DNA of 64,000 nucleotides, taken from positions 1,905,501-1,969,500 of the forward strand of contig NZ_CABEHV010000004.1 in NCBI RefSeq assembly GCF_901542415.1, written 5' to 3'. This DNA is from Streptococcus mitis. Lineage in GTDB: Bacteria > Bacillota > Bacilli > Lactobacillales > Streptococcaceae. Positions 1-10,100 of the stretch are shown here, one piece after another. The notes below the pieces were generated by a model. That model did not search any database. It was given only the letters and a program-made list of their open reading frames with translations, and was not told the DNA's origin. Both the position numbers and the translations under genes were made by a program. Each line of letters opens with the position of its first letter. Position 1 is the first letter of the stretch.

Positions 1-281
1 TCAATGTAATGTCCTCTATATACGCCAGAGTAATCTGTTGTGGAAGCTTGTCTAAAATAGGCTTCTACAATTTTGGCTCGACTACGTTGAGGATAGTCTA
101 CTCGAACGATTTGAACAGGCGTTGGCTTTTTATGGATAACTGCCATATCATGCGTCAGATAGTAGTCGTTTGTAGCGTTGATCATCTTTTCAAAAGTCAT
201 TCCTCGATTTGCGAAATTTTTTGGTTGAGAAATGGATGTTTGGCTTTTTTTTGATGAAATTTTATGAGGATAGTTGACCAT
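1..281 (-). CDS. recU: RecU Holliday junction resolvase, 5' end only
   Basis: Only the first 93 or so codons are in the window; the gene runs off the left edge. The reverse-strand ATG at 281 follows an AAGGAG Shine-Dalgarno. The peptide begins [14 protein letters not shown] and continues through [16 protein letters not shown], which I recognise as the RecU N-terminus. RecU cuts four-way DNA junctions during recombination and chromosome segregation. It is divergent from the DUF1273 gene, with 66 bp between the two starts. In related streptococci it sits upstream of the penicillin-binding protein gene pbp1a, which would lie outside this window. The identification rests on partial sequence and conserved position. 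Confidence 0.85.
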   Translation of the reverse strand, partial: MVNYPHKISSKKSQTSISQPKNFANRGMTFEKMINATNDYYLTHDMAVIHKKPTPVQIVRVDYPQRSRAKIVEAYFRQASTTDYSGVYRGHYI

Positions 282-347
282 ATTTCTCCTTATTGGTACA
301 ATAACATCACTCTATTATACCATAAAAATAGAAAGAAAGGTGTAAAA

Positions 348-875
348 ATGACTACAGCTTTAATTATGGGATATTCTAGTTTTGACTTGGGTTTGTTTAA
401 TGAAAAAGATATCAGGTTAAGAATTATAAAGAAAGCCATTCGCCGTGATTTAGAAAGTTTAGCAGAAGAAGGGATTAAATGGCTGGTCTTTACAGGAAAC
501 TTGGGATTTGAATCTTGGGTGCTTGATGTCGCAAATGAAATGAAAGACGAATATGATTTTAGCCTAGCGACCATTTTTGATTTTGAAACACACGGGGAAA
601 ATTGGAATGAAGCGAATCAGCTTAAACTTGGCCAATTTAAGCAGGTCGATTTTGTCAAATATGCCTATCCTAAATATGAACATATGGGGCAACTACGAGA
701 CTACCAACGATTTTTGCTGGAAAATACTGACTTCGCTTATTTTTTCTATGACCCAGAAAATGAGACCAAATTAAAATTTATAGACAATTTGATGAAAAAT
801 CAGGAAGGTTATCGCATAAAAAGGTTAACGTTTGAAGACTTAAATGAGCTAGCAGAAAATTTTTCTGAAAAGTAA
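348..875 (+). CDS. DUF1273 / YpsA-like SLOG-family protein
   Basis: A 175-residue protein starting [15 protein letters not shown]; the ATG at 348 follows GAAAGAAAGG at suitable spacing. An in-frame GTG/ATG further upstream would overlap the recU promoter and is less likely. The family (DUF1273, YpsA of Bacillus) has a Rossmann-like SLOG fold, and in Firmicutes it usually lies between recU and gpsB, as here. YpsA has been linked to cell division and nucleotide-type ligand binding, but the biochemical role is unsettled. A glycine-rich segment near residues 36-48 ([13 protein letters not shown]) fits the ligand-binding loop of that fold. No lesion is seen. The pairing with gpsB supports a division-linked role by inference only. 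Confidence 0.85.
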   Translation: MTTALIMGYSSFDLGLFNEKDIRLRIIKKAIRRDLESLAEEGIKWLVFTGNLGFESWVLDVANEMKDEYDFSLATIFDFETHGENWNEANQLKLGQFKQVDFVKYAYPKYEHMGQLRDYQRFLLENTDFAYFFYDPENETKLKFIDNLMKNQEGYRIKRLTFEDLNELAENFSEK

Positions 876-885
876 GGCTTTGACC

Positions 886-915
886 TTGATTTTTGTTTGC
901 CTTTTTTTATATAAT
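886..915 (+). promoter_or_regulatory. Probable promoter of gpsB
   Basis: TTGATT at 886-891 and TATAAT at 910-915 are separated by 18 bp, with the predicted start about 25 bp before the gpsB ATG. The -35 box is imperfect, and read-through from the DUF1273 gene is also possible. Confidence 0.5.
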
Positions 916-947
916 AATACTATTAGAAACCGAGAATGGAGAGAGAG

Positions 948-1277
948 ATGGCAAGTATTATTTTTTCAGCAAAAGATATTTTTGAGCAAGAGTTTGGACG
1001 TGAAGTTCGTGGATATAGTAAGGTTGAAGTTGATGAATTTTTGGACGATGTCATCAAGGACTACGAAACTTATGCTGCCTTAGTCAAGTCTCTCCGTCAA
1101 GAAATTGCAGAGTTGAAGGAAGAATTGTCTCGCAAACCTGAATCTGCAACGGTTCAAGCAGAACCACTTGAAATGACAGCTACAACTTCTATGACGAATT
1201 TTGATATTTTGAAACGACTAAATCGTCTTGAGAAAGAAGTGTTTGGTAAACAAATTTTGGATAACTCTGATTTATAA
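948..1277 (+). CDS. gpsB: GpsB cell-division coordinator
   Basis: A 109-residue DivIVA-family protein beginning [17 protein letters not shown]. The start at 948 is preferred over an in-frame ATG at 936 because GGAGAGAG lies just upstream and MASIIFS is the usual N-terminus. Residues 10-60 form the lipid and partner-binding coiled-coil domain, including the [18 protein letters not shown] segment typical of GpsB. A variable linker follows, then a short helical C-terminus ([17 protein letters not shown]) used for trimerisation. GpsB balances septal and peripheral wall synthesis with StkP and penicillin-binding proteins at midcell. It lies immediately upstream of rnpB. Length and motifs are normal. 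Confidence 0.95.
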   Translation: MASIIFSAKDIFEQEFGREVRGYSKVEVDEFLDDVIKDYETYAALVKSLRQEIAELKEELSRKPESATVQAEPLEMTATTSMTNFDILKRLNRLEKEVFGKQILDNSDL

Positions 1278-1298
1278 GTATAAGAGTTTATTTGAAAA

Positions 1299-1693
1299 GT
1301 GCAATTTTTGGATAATCGCGTGAGGAGAATTTCTTTTCATGAGGAAAGTCCATGCTAGCACAGGCTGTGATGCCTGTAGTGTTTGTGCTAGGCGAAACCA
1401 TAAGCCTAGGGACGAGAAATCGTTACGGCAGTTGAAATGGCTAAGTCCTTGGATAGGCCAGAGTAGGCTTGAAAGTGCCACAGTGACGGAGTCTTTCTGG
1501 AAACAGAGAGAGTGGAACGCGGTAAACCCCTCAAGCTAGCAACCCAAATTTCGGTCGGGGCATGGAGTACACGGAAACGAACGTAGTACTCTGACTGCTA
1601 TCAGCTGTAAGTTGTTAGTGGTAGACAGATGATTATCGAAGGGAGTGGTCCTAGTCACTTCTGGAACAAAACATGGCTTATAGAAAATTGCAT
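1299..1693 (+). ncRNA. rnpB: RNase P RNA, type B
   Basis: The catalytic RNA of RNase P, which trims the 5' leader of tRNA precursors. The conserved 5' core GAGGAAAGTCCATGC lies at about 1340-1354, and the conserved 3' core ACAGATGATTATCGAAGG at about 1624-1641. GTGCAATTTTT near 1299 can pair with AAAATTGCAT near 1684-1693 to close the outer helix, which sets the approximate ends. Size (about 395 nt) and position downstream of gpsB match the streptococcal gene. It has no protein-coding content; short open frames across it are meaningless. The ends are approximate to a few bases. Confidence 0.95.
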
Positions 1694-1696
1694 ATA

Positions 1697-1732
1697 GGTT
1701 GGGGCTGAGAAAACTTTCTCAACCTCATTTTT
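1697..1732 (+). terminator. Rho-independent terminator of rnpB
   Basis: AGGTTG (1697-1702) pairs with CAACCT (1720-1725), and AGAAA pairs with TTTCT inside, followed by an A/T-rich tract with six T residues. The stem has an internal asymmetry, so the exact fold is approximate. Confidence 0.7.
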
Positions 1733-1769
1733 TAAAGTGGACATACAGAAAGGTCTTATAAGACTGAAA

Positions 1770-2927
1770 ATGAAAAAAGAATTTAATTTAATCGCTACTG
1801 CTGCAGCTGGTCTTGAGGCTGTCGTTGGTCGTGAAGTGCGAGAGTTGGGCTACGATTGTCAAGTTGAAAATGGCCGTGTTCGTTTTCAAGGAGATGCGAA
1901 AGCCATCATCGAAACCAACCTCTGGCTTCGAGCGGCAGACCGTATCAAGATTATCGTAGGAACTTTCCCAGCTAAGACTTTTGAAGAGCTCTTTCAGGGA
2001 GTTTTCGCTCTAGATTGGGAAAATTATTTACCGCTTGGGGCTCGTTTTCCGATTTCAAAAGCCAAATGTGTTAAATCTAAACTTCACAATGAGCCAAGTG
2101 TTCAGGCTATTTCTAAGAAAGCTGTTGTTAAGAAGTTGCAGAAACACTATGCCCGTCCAGAAGGGGTTCCTCTGATGGAAACTGGTCCTGAGTTTAAGAT
2201 TGAGGTTTCTATTCTCAAAGATGTGGCAACTGTCATGATTGATACGACAGGGTCTAGCCTCTTTAAACGTGGTTATCGTACCGAAAAAGGGGGAGCTCCT
2301 ATCAAGGAAAACATGGCGGCAGCCATTTTGCAACTCTCTAACTGGTATCCAGATAAGCCCTTGATTGATCCGACCTGTGGTTCAGGAACTTTCTGTATCG
2401 AGGCAGTTATGATTGCTAGGAAGATGGCTCCTGGTCTTCGTCGCTCCTTTGCCTTTGAGGAATGGGATTGGATTAGTGATCGTTTGATCCAAGAAGTGCG
2501 TACAGAAGCAGCTAAGAAAGTGGATCGTGAGCTTGAGCTAGATATCATGGGCTGTGATATCGATGCTCGCATGGTGGAAATTGCTAAGGCTAATGCACAG
2601 GCAGCAGGTGTTGCAGGAGATATTACCTTTAAGCAGATGCGCGTGCAGGATTTGCGTTCTGATAAAATCAATGGAGTGATTATCTCTAACCCACCTTATG
2701 GAGAACGCTTGTCAGATGATGCAGGGGTTACTAAGCTTTATGCTGAGATGGGGCAAGTATTTGCGCCTCTGAAAACCTGGAGTAAGTTTATCCTAACTAG
2801 CGATGAAGCCTTTGAGATCAAGTACGGTAGTCAAGCGGATAAGAAGCGTAAGTTGTACAACGGAACTTTAAAAGTTGATTTGTATCAATATTTTGGTCAA
2901 CGTATTAAACGTCAGGAAGTAAAGTAG
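1770..2927 (+). CDS. rlmL: 23S rRNA (guanine-N2) methyltransferase, RlmL/YpsC type
   Basis: A 385-residue protein beginning MKKEFNLIATAAAGLE. This start is chosen over in-frame upstream GTG codons because it gives the family N-terminus and length, although the Shine-Dalgarno is weak and distant (GAAAGG near 1749). An N-terminal THUMP domain (about 1-155) precedes a Rossmann methyltransferase domain. The latter has the SAM motif DPTCGSGTFCIEA near residues 195-207 and the catalytic NPPYGERL near 305-312. It methylates a guanine of 23S rRNA. It is shorter than E. coli RlmL, which is fused to RlmK; the Gram-positive form is single. mapZ follows 12 bp downstream, so the two are probably co-transcribed. 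Confidence 0.9.
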   Translation: MKKEFNLIATAAAGLEAVVGREVRELGYDCQVENGRVRFQGDAKAIIETNLWLRAADRIKIIVGTFPAKTFEELFQGVFALDWENYLPLGARFPISKAKCVKSKLHNEPSVQAISKKAVVKKLQKHYARPEGVPLMETGPEFKIEVSILKDVATVMIDTTGSSLFKRGYRTEKGGAPIKENMAAAILQLSNWYPDKPLIDPTCGSGTFCIEAVMIARKMAPGLRRSFAFEEWDWISDRLIQEVRTEAAKKVDRELELDIMGCDIDARMVEIAKANAQAAGVAGDITFKQMRVQDLRSDKINGVIISNPPYGERLSDDAGVTKLYAEMGQVFAPLKTWSKFILTSDEAFEIKYGSQADKKRKLYNGTLKVDLYQYFGQRIKRQEVK

Positions 2928-2939
2928 GAAGGAAAACTC

Positions 2940-4358
2940 ATGAGTAAGAAAAGACGGAATCGTCATAAAACAGAACATCAAGAAGCGCAATTTGATTTTG
3001 ATGATGCCAAAGAGCTAACGGTTGGAGAAGCCATGCGAAAAAATGAAGAGGTGGAAGCAGGTATGTTGCCTGGAGATTCTATCTTGGACAAGTATGTGAA
3101 ACAACATAAAGATGAAATTGAAGCAGATAAGTTTGAAACACGTCAGTTTAGCAAGGATGATCTAGTTGAAAAAGAAGAGGTAGAAGAGATAGAGGAGACT
3201 CAGACTCTGGATAATTTGCTTCAAGAGCTTCGTGAGGAAACAGGAGTAACTTCTCCAGATCAAGAAGATGAATTGCGTCAGTTTGATGATTTAGAATTAA
3301 CACGAGTTTCAGAAGCTCCTCTTGTCGAAGAATTTGAGACGGAAGAGGTACCATTAGTTGGAACGGAAGAGGCTCTCACACGTTCTCGAGTCACAGATAG
3401 TGAAGATGGAAAAAGTAAGAAGAAATGGGTGCTTTACGGTATTTTAGCAGCTTTAGTGGTTCTTATCCTTGGAACTGGTTATTATGTTTATCGTCAAGTG
3501 GCTCGTTCGACCAAGGAAATCCAAACTTCTCAATCAACTACAAATACGCAGTCAGATGCGGAAGAATTCAATAATTTATATGATGCCTTCTATACAGATA
3601 GCAACAAAACGGCTTTAAAAAATAGCCAGTTTGATAAACTGAGCCAACTGAAGACCTTACTTGATAAATTAGAAGGTAGTCGTGAATATACGCTTGCAAA
3701 ATCTAAATATGATAGCCTCGAAACGCAAATCAAGGCCATCCAAGAGGTCAATGCTCAATTTGAAAAGCCAGCTATTGTTGATGGTGTTGTAGACACAAAT
3801 GCCAAAGCTAAATCAGATGCTAAATTTACAGATATTAAAACTGGAAATACGGAGCTTGATAAAGTTCTAGATAAGGCTATCAGTCTTGGTAAGAGCCAGC
3901 AAACAAGTGCTTCAAGCTCAAGTTCAAGTCAAACTAGCAGCTCAAGCTCTAGTCAAGCAAGCGAAAATACTGCTAGTGAGACAAGCCCAAGTAGATCAAA
4001 TACTGCATCAACTGAAACTAGAAGTACCCGCAGTGAAGTCAATATGGGTGTATCAAGTGCAGGAGTTGCTGTTCAAAGAAGTGCGAGTCGTGTTTCTTAT
4101 AACCAGTCAGCTATTGATGATAGCAATAACTCTGCCTGGGATTTTGCTGACGGTATCTTAGAACAAATTCTAGCGACTTCACGATCACGTGGTTATATCA
4201 CTGGTAACCAATATATCCTTGAGCGTGTTAATATCGTTAATGGCAATGGTTATTACAACCTCTACAAACCAGATGGAACCTATCTCTTTACCCTTAACTG
4301 TAAGACAGGATACTTTGTTGGAAATGGTTCTGGACATGCGGATGACTTGGACTACTAA
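2940..4358 (+). CDS. mapZ: MapZ (LocZ) midcell-anchored division-site marker
   Basis: A 472-residue bitopic membrane protein with a good AGGAAGG Shine-Dalgarno. The cytoplasmic N-terminus (1-160) is very acidic. It includes the family start [10 protein letters not shown] and Thr67 in [10 protein letters not shown], a residue at the position phosphorylated by StkP in pneumococcus. One transmembrane helix spans about 163-184 ([17 protein letters not shown]). The extracellular part has a helical domain (about 195-315), a serine-rich linker (about 318-370) and a conserved C-terminal peptidoglycan-binding domain (about 395-472). MapZ forms rings that mark future division sites and guide FtsZ. The serine-rich linker is a likely variable tract. 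No lesion is seen. Confidence 0.92.
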   Translation: MSKKRRNRHKTEHQEAQFDFDDAKELTVGEAMRKNEEVEAGMLPGDSILDKYVKQHKDEIEADKFETRQFSKDDLVEKEEVEEIEETQTLDNLLQELREETGVTSPDQEDELRQFDDLELTRVSEAPLVEEFETEEVPLVGTEEALTRSRVTDSEDGKSKKKWVLYGILAALVVLILGTGYYVYRQVARSTKEIQTSQSTTNTQSDAEEFNNLYDAFYTDSNKTALKNSQFDKLSQLKTLLDKLEGSREYTLAKSKYDSLETQIKAIQEVNAQFEKPAIVDGVVDTNAKAKSDAKFTDIKTGNTELDKVLDKAISLGKSQQTSASSSSSSQTSSSSSSQASENTASETSPSRSNTASTETRSTRSEVNMGVSSAGVAVQRSASRVSYNQSAIDDSNNSAWDFADGILEQILATSRSRGYITGNQYILERVNIVNGNGYYNLYKPDGTYLFTLNCKTGYFVGNGSGHADDLDY

Positions 4359-4433
4359 GCAGTCGTTACAAAATTCTTTCTTTTCAAAAGTAAAAATGAT
4401 AAAATAAAACAAATTAAACAAGAGGAGTGTCAA

Positions 4434-5858
4434 ATGACAAAAGCTAACTTTGGTGTTGTTGGTATGGCCGTAATGGGTCGTAACCTTGCCCTTAATATTG
4501 AATCTCGTGGTTACACAGTTGCTATTTACAACCGTAGTAAAGAAAAAACTGAAGATGTAATTGCTTGCCATCCTGAAAAGAACTTTGTACCAAGCTATGA
4601 CGTTGAAAGTTTTGTAAACTCAATCGAAAAACCTCGTCGTATCATGCTCATGGTTCAAGCTGGACCTGGTACAGATGCTACAATTCAAGCCCTTCTTCCA
4701 CACCTTGACAAAGGTGATATCTTGATTGACGGAGGAAACACTTTCTACAAAGATACCATCCGTCGTAATGAAGAATTGGCAAACTCAGGTATCAACTTTA
4801 TCGGTACTGGAGTTTCTGGTGGTGAAAAAGGTGCCCTTGAAGGTCCTTCTATCATGCCTGGTGGACAAAAAGAAGCATACGAATTGGTTGCGGATGTTCT
4901 TGAAGAAATCTCAGCTAAAGCACCAGAAGATGGCAAACCATGTGTGACTTACATCGGTCCTGATGGAGCTGGTCACTATGTGAAGATGGTCCACAACGGT
5001 ATCGAGTATGGTGACATGCAATTGATCGCAGAAAGCTATGACTTGATGCAACATTTGCTTGGCCTTTCTGCAGAAGACATGGCTGAAATCTTTACTGAGT
5101 GGAACAAGGGTGAATTGGACAGCTACTTGATTGAAATCACAGCTGATATCTTGAGCCGTAAAGACGATGAAGGCCAAGATGGACCAATCGTAGACTACAT
5201 CCTTGACGCTGCAGGTAACAAGGGAACTGGTAAATGGACTAGTCAATCATCACTTGACCTTGGTGTGCCATTGTCACTCATCACTGAGTCAGTATTTGCA
5301 CGTTACATTTCAACTTACAAAGAAGAACGTGTACATGCTAGCAAGGTTCTTCCAAAACCAGCTGACTTCAAATTTGAAGGAGACAAGGCTGAGTTGATTG
5401 AAAAGATCCGTCAAGCCCTTTACTTCTCAAAAATCATTTCATACGCACAAGGTTTTGCGCAATTGCGTGTAGCTTCTAAAGAAAATAACTGGAACTTACC
5501 ATTTGCGGACATCGCATCTATCTGGCGTGATGGCTGTATCATCCGTTCTCGTTTCTTGCAAAAGATTACAGATGCTTACAATCGTGATGCAGACCTTGCT
5601 AACCTTCTTTTGGATGAGTACTTCTTGGATGTCACTGCTAAGTACCAACAAGCAGTGCGTGATATCGTAGCTCTTGCTATTCAAGCTGGTGTACCAGTGC
5701 CAACTTTCTCAGCAGCTATTACTTACTTTGATAGCTACCGTTCAGCTGACCTTCCAGCTAACTTGATCCAAGCGCAACGTGACTACTTTGGTGCCCACAC
5801 TTACCAACGTAAAGACAAAGAAGGAACCTTCCACTACTCTTGGTATGACGAAAAATAA
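4434..5858 (+). CDS. gnd: 6-phosphogluconate dehydrogenase, decarboxylating
   Basis: A 474-residue enzyme of the oxidative pentose phosphate pathway. It converts 6-phosphogluconate to ribulose 5-phosphate with NADPH production. The N-terminal Rossmann motif [14 protein letters not shown] is at residues 6-19, the substrate loop [19 protein letters not shown] near 127-145, and the all-helical C-terminal domain follows. AGAGGAG precedes the ATG. The codon bias is strong (many GGT, CGT, GAA), as expected for a highly expressed gene. ritR follows after 11 bp, an arrangement kept in pneumococci. The length is typical and no key residue appears missing. Confidence 0.97.
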   Translation: MTKANFGVVGMAVMGRNLALNIESRGYTVAIYNRSKEKTEDVIACHPEKNFVPSYDVESFVNSIEKPRRIMLMVQAGPGTDATIQALLPHLDKGDILIDGGNTFYKDTIRRNEELANSGINFIGTGVSGGEKGALEGPSIMPGGQKEAYELVADVLEEISAKAPEDGKPCVTYIGPDGAGHYVKMVHNGIEYGDMQLIAESYDLMQHLLGLSAEDMAEIFTEWNKGELDSYLIEITADILSRKDDEGQDGPIVDYILDAAGNKGTGKWTSQSSLDLGVPLSLITESVFARYISTYKEERVHASKVLPKPADFKFEGDKAELIEKIRQALYFSKIISYAQGFAQLRVASKENNWNLPFADIASIWRDGCIIRSRFLQKITDAYNRDADLANLLLDEYFLDVTAKYQQAVRDIVALAIQAGVPVPTFSAAITYFDSYRSADLPANLIQAQRDYFGAHTYQRKDKEGTFHYSWYDEK

Positions 5859-5869
5859 GTAGGTCTGCC

Positions 5870-6559
5870 ATGGGGAAACGGATTTTATTACTTGATAAAG
5901 AACGAAATCTAGCTCATTTTTTAAGTTTGGAACTCCAAAAAGAGCAATACCGAGTTGATCAGGTTGAGGAGGGGCAAAAAGCCCTCTCTATGGCTCTTCA
6001 GACAGACTATGACTTGATTTTATTGAATGCTCATCTGGGGGATATGACAGCCCAGGATTTTGCAGACAAGCTGAGTCGGACTAAGCCAGCCTCAGTTATC
6101 ATGGTCTTGGACCATCGTGAAGAATTGCAAGATCAGATTGAGACAATCCAACGCTTTGCCGTTTCGTACATCTATAAGCCAGTTATTATTGAGAATCTGG
6201 TAGCTCGTATTTCAGCGATTTTCCGAGGTCGGGACTTTATCGACCAACACTGTAGTCAGATGAAGGTTCCAACGTCTTACCGCAATCTGCGTATGGATGT
6301 AGAACATCATACTGTTTATCGTGGCGAAGAGATGATTGCTCTGACGCGTCGTGAGTATGATCTTTTGGCTACTCTTATGGGAAGCAAGAAAGTCCTGACT
6401 CGTGAGCAGTTGTTGGAAAGTGTCTGGAAGTATGAAAGTGCGACAGAAACAAATATTGTGGATGTCTATATCCGTTATCTACGTAGCAAGCTTGATGTAA
6501 AAGGTCAAAAAAGCTACATTAAAACCGTGCGTGGTGTTGGTTACACCATGCAAGAATAG
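5870..6559 (+). CDS. ritR: RitR orphan response regulator (iron and redox)
   Basis: A 229-residue OmpR-type regulator with no adjacent kinase. The receiver domain spans 1-118 and the winged-helix DNA-binding domain about 130-228 (ending YIKTVRGVGYTMQE). The usual phosphoryl-accepting aspartate is replaced by Asn53 in DLILLNAHLGDM, and the redox-active Cys128 is present in FIDQHCSQMK. These two features define RitR, known in S. pneumoniae to repress Piu iron uptake through cysteine oxidation and dimerisation rather than phosphorylation. It lies 11 bp after gnd, so is probably co-transcribed with it, and ends at a strong terminator. The identification by Asn53, Cys128 and gene order is firm. 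Confidence 0.95.
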   Translation: MGKRILLLDKERNLAHFLSLELQKEQYRVDQVEEGQKALSMALQTDYDLILLNAHLGDMTAQDFADKLSRTKPASVIMVLDHREELQDQIETIQRFAVSYIYKPVIIENLVARISAIFRGRDFIDQHCSQMKVPTSYRNLRMDVEHHTVYRGEEMIALTRREYDLLATLMGSKKVLTREQLLESVWKYESATETNIVDVYIRYLRSKLDVKGQKSYIKTVRGVGYTMQE

Positions 6560-6591
6560 AATGGCAGTCATGCTCGTGTAACTGCTTTTTG

Positions 6592-6648
6592 AGCTCCATA
6601 CTATCTGTAGCAGGAATCCCTGAATAATAGATAGTATGGAGCTTTTTT
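6592..6648 (+). terminator. Terminator after ritR
   Basis: AGCTCCATACTATCT (6592-6606) and its exact inverse at 6629-6643 form a 15-bp stem followed by TTTTTT. The 22-nt loop is long but the stem is perfect. Confidence 0.85.
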
Positions 6649-6722
6649 GAATAGCTACAAATGATGGCTTGTAATGGTCCAAAGGTCTGGTCAGGGAGAA
6701 TGATTTCTTCTTGACCATAGTT

Positions 6723-6825
6723 TATTCTCAATGAAAATCAAGGAGTAAACTAGGAAGCTAGCTACAAGTTGCTCAAAACACTAGTTTTGAGGTTGCAGAT
6801 GGAAGCTGACGCGGTTTGAAGAGTA
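6723..6825 (-). repeat. Degenerate BOX element
   Basis: In reverse orientation it carries the BOX ends: TTGATTTTCATTGAG-type sequence at the left and GGTTTGAAGAG at the right, with the TCAAAACACTAGTTTTGAGG block between. The boxA end is shortened: GAAGAGATTTTCGAAGAGTA is reduced to GAAGAGTA. BOX elements are small, non-coding repeats of pneumococcus and relatives that are presumed to be moved in trans. Confidence 0.7.
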
Positions 6826-7059
6826 TTTGTATCTGATGAACTTTACTTTCATAGTTCCCTATTTTTTGGTACTCAAAAGAAATGGCTTATATGTAGGATA
6901 AGTTGACATGTTCTTTATAAGTATTCAAAAAATGGCATTTATCATAGTCTTGAAGAAAAGGAAAATTTTATTTTTATTTTAACGCTATAATATAATAAAT
7001 GGTTTAAATCCTGAAATATTCTGAAAATAATGGAAAATAATAAAAAATAATTAATATAA
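6826..7059. other. AT-rich gene-free stretch upstream of the adhesin promoter
   Basis: No open frame with a ribosome-binding site, RNA or repeat is recognised here. The last 100 bp are extremely AT-rich, with repeated TAATAAAAAATAAT-like tracts that may act as an UP-element or a curved region ahead of the promoter. That role is inferred from composition only. Confidence 0.4.
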
Positions 7060-7088
7060 TTGACAAATCTGCTAATGTGAATTATAAT
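7060..7088 (+). promoter_or_regulatory. Consensus sigma-A promoter of the LPXTG adhesin
   Basis: A perfect TTGACA at 7060-7065, 17 bp, then a perfect TATAAT at 7083-7088. The predicted transcription start (about 7095) coincides with the first copy of the TGTATG hexamer tract, so that tract would lie in the 5' leader of the message. Confidence 0.85.
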
Positions 7089-7094
7089 ATTGAT

Positions 7095-7153
<59 letters not shown>

Positions 7154-7191
7154 TACATGCTATTTTTTAGATATCAAAAGGAGAAAATGTG

Positions 7192-10100
7192 ATGTATTTT
7201 AATCGTAAAAATGCAGAGCAAAAGAACTGGAGAATGATCAAAAAAGGGAAGCATTTCCTATTCGGTTGTTCTCTTGTTTTTGCAGTCGGAGCTAGTTTAG
7301 CTACCCAAGTGGTTCATGCAAACACAGCAGAAACTACTGTAGCAAACAACTCGACTACTGGGGATGTTAAACCTACACAGAACGGAGATGGCAAGACTTA
7401 TGAGGCACCTGCTGTAGCAGAAAACAAGCCAGAAGTTGCTGGAACACCAGCTGTGTCTACAACAGAACCAGCAGTAGCGGCAAAACTTGATGGAGAAACT
7501 GCAAAAGAAGTTAAAGCTTTAGACAAAACTAAACTAGAAAACTACATTGCAGAAATCGAAGCAAAATTAGCTAACGGAACATACGAAAACAAAACTGAAG
7601 AAAGTGTTGCGGTACTAAAAGCTGACTTAGAAGCTGCAAAAGCTACATTAGCAAACGCAACAACTCAAGGTGAAATCACAAAAGCTTACAATAAACTTGT
7701 AACTACAGCTAACACTAAATTAAAAAATAAACCTGTAGAGAAAAAAGCAACTCCAGCAGTAGACACTACTAATGGAAAAGAAACTGTAGGTAAAAAAGCA
7801 GAAAACACTGAGAAAAAATCAGAATCTAACTCAATCGAAAACACAGGATCTAACGACCCACGTAACGGTAAAGCATTAGATAAAAATAATGCTTTTAGGG
7901 CGGAAATTGCCTATAATATTGATTCTCAGGGGAACGACTATGGGAAAAAAGACAGTGTTATTACTAGTGGTATAAGAGGTTCATCTGAATCGGGTAATGC
8001 AATAACTGCTGTTAATTCCGTAATGAAATATAGAGCTCGTTACAATACAGATGCTACTGGGAAAATTACTTCTGTAGACTGGCAAGTTTTTTTCAATGAT
8101 CATTTACAAAATTTCGCTAATGACTATGGAGTAAAGAATGAAGTGTTCCGAAACTACATTCAGATTCCTAATGAAGTGAATATGCCTACGGATATTCGCC
8201 GATTGCAATATAAAGCGGAAATGAAATTTGTAGACAGAAAATATCAACTAGTTGGCGGAGATGGAACTGGTCTTAGTGATACTGTAACTTTTGATAACCC
8301 TACTCCAGCCACAGCAGCAGGACGTGCTCTTGCTAAAAATGAGAATTTGACAATAAATGGTAGTTGGGACAATTATACTAGAGGACTAGATACTCTGTAT
8401 AATAATACTAGTTTCTATTATAAGGATGCTGTAAAAGACGAGATATCTGATACAAAAAATTTAGTAAACTCAAATGCTTTGCCAGGTAAGCGTGTTATCT
8501 ATGATAATGCGAATACGGGTGGTAACTATAGAGACGGTTATGTTTGGGAGTTTACAACAACAGTTCCTGATAGAGTAACAAATGAACAGTTGAAAAATAT
8601 GAAGGTTTCGATGGGGATGTTGAGTACCGGGACAGCAGGAGTTGACCACGGTTTCCACAGAATTGCAGAGAACCCTGTAAATCTATCAAAAGCTGATGTT
8701 ACCCCTCCAACTGTAAAAACTCAAACAGTTAAAGTTAATGAACAACCAAAAGCAGAAAATTCAATTGCTAACTTCAAAGATCTTCCTGCTGGAACAAAAG
8801 CTGAGTTCAAGACACCAGTAAACACTGCAACGCCAGGAGAAAAAACAGCAACAGCAGTTGTAACATACTCAGATGGTTCGAAGGTAGAAGGACCAGTAAA
8901 AGTAATTGTTGAGAAAGAAGCAGCAACTCCAGCAGCGCCAGCAACTCCAGCAGCGCCAGCAACTCCAGCAGCGCCAGCAGTACCACCAACAGTAGAGATT
9001 AAATACTCAGATCCAGCGCCTAATAAAAAAGAAGTATATGTATATGCATCAGAAGTTAATTCATTTGATATTAAAATCAAAGATGATAGCGGAAAAATTG
9101 CAAGTGCTGAGTTAAGAAGAGGAAGTAACCAAGAATTTAAAGACGTAGCAGGAGAAACTAATAAACAAGATACTCAATACGGATTTACTGCGAATAAATT
9201 TACTTCTGAAACAACGGCAACAGCAGAGAATCCAGCTGTTATCACGTATACTGGTACTCCAGCACCAGAAGGAGATTTTACAAAAGAAAAATTTGAAAAA
9301 GCAATTCAAGATGGAGGAACTCCACTAGGATGGCGTTTTGTAAAAGCCATTGATAAAGATGGAGCAGATGCTAGAGGAAATGGTAGAGATGCTACTGACC
9401 CAACTGCGGTTAATGTAATTCTTAAACCTCAAACTTTAAAATATGATATCCAAACTCCAGCAGAAGCTGACAAAGTAGTTGTATCAGATGTTAACAATGT
9501 TACTGATAAAGAGTTTGAAAAAATTAAAGAGAAAGTTAAAGTTGAATATTCTCAAAACAATCCAGATGCACGTTTAGCTGACAAAAAAGGTAAAGAAGTA
9601 GAAGATGCTTCAAAAGTTGTTGATAAAGTAGAAAAAGAAGGAAACAATCTTGTTGTAACCTATAAAGATGGTTCTCAAGATAAAAAATCATTGTCAGAAT
9701 TTGTACGTACAAATGAAAAACCAACAGTAGAAATTCAATATTCTGACCCAGCACCAGATAAAAAAGAAGTATATGTATATGCATCAGAAGTTAATTCATT
9801 TGATATTAAAATCAAAGATGATAGCGGAAAAATTGCAAGTGCTGAGTTAAGAAGAGGAAGTAACCAAGAATTTAAAGACGTAGCAGGAGAAACTAATAAA
9901 CAAGATACTCAATACGGATTTACTGCGAATAAATTTACTTCTGAAACAACGGCAACAGCAGAGAATCCAGCTGTTATCACGTATACTGGTACTCCAGCAC
10001 CAGAAGGAGATTTTACAAAAGAAAAATTTGAAAAAGCAATTCAAGATGGAGGAACTCCACTAGGATGGCGTTTTGTAAAAGCCATTGATAAAGATGGAGC

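Noticed and set aside
1339..1539. A short open frame across the RNase P RNA gene.
   Set aside because: The region is a structured RNA with conserved RNase P cores. The frame has no family resemblance.
6560..7059. Possible small gene or RNA between ritR and the adhesin promoter.
   Set aside because: Apart from the terminator and a decayed BOX element, I see no start with ribosome-binding site, no conserved RNA fold and no codon bias.
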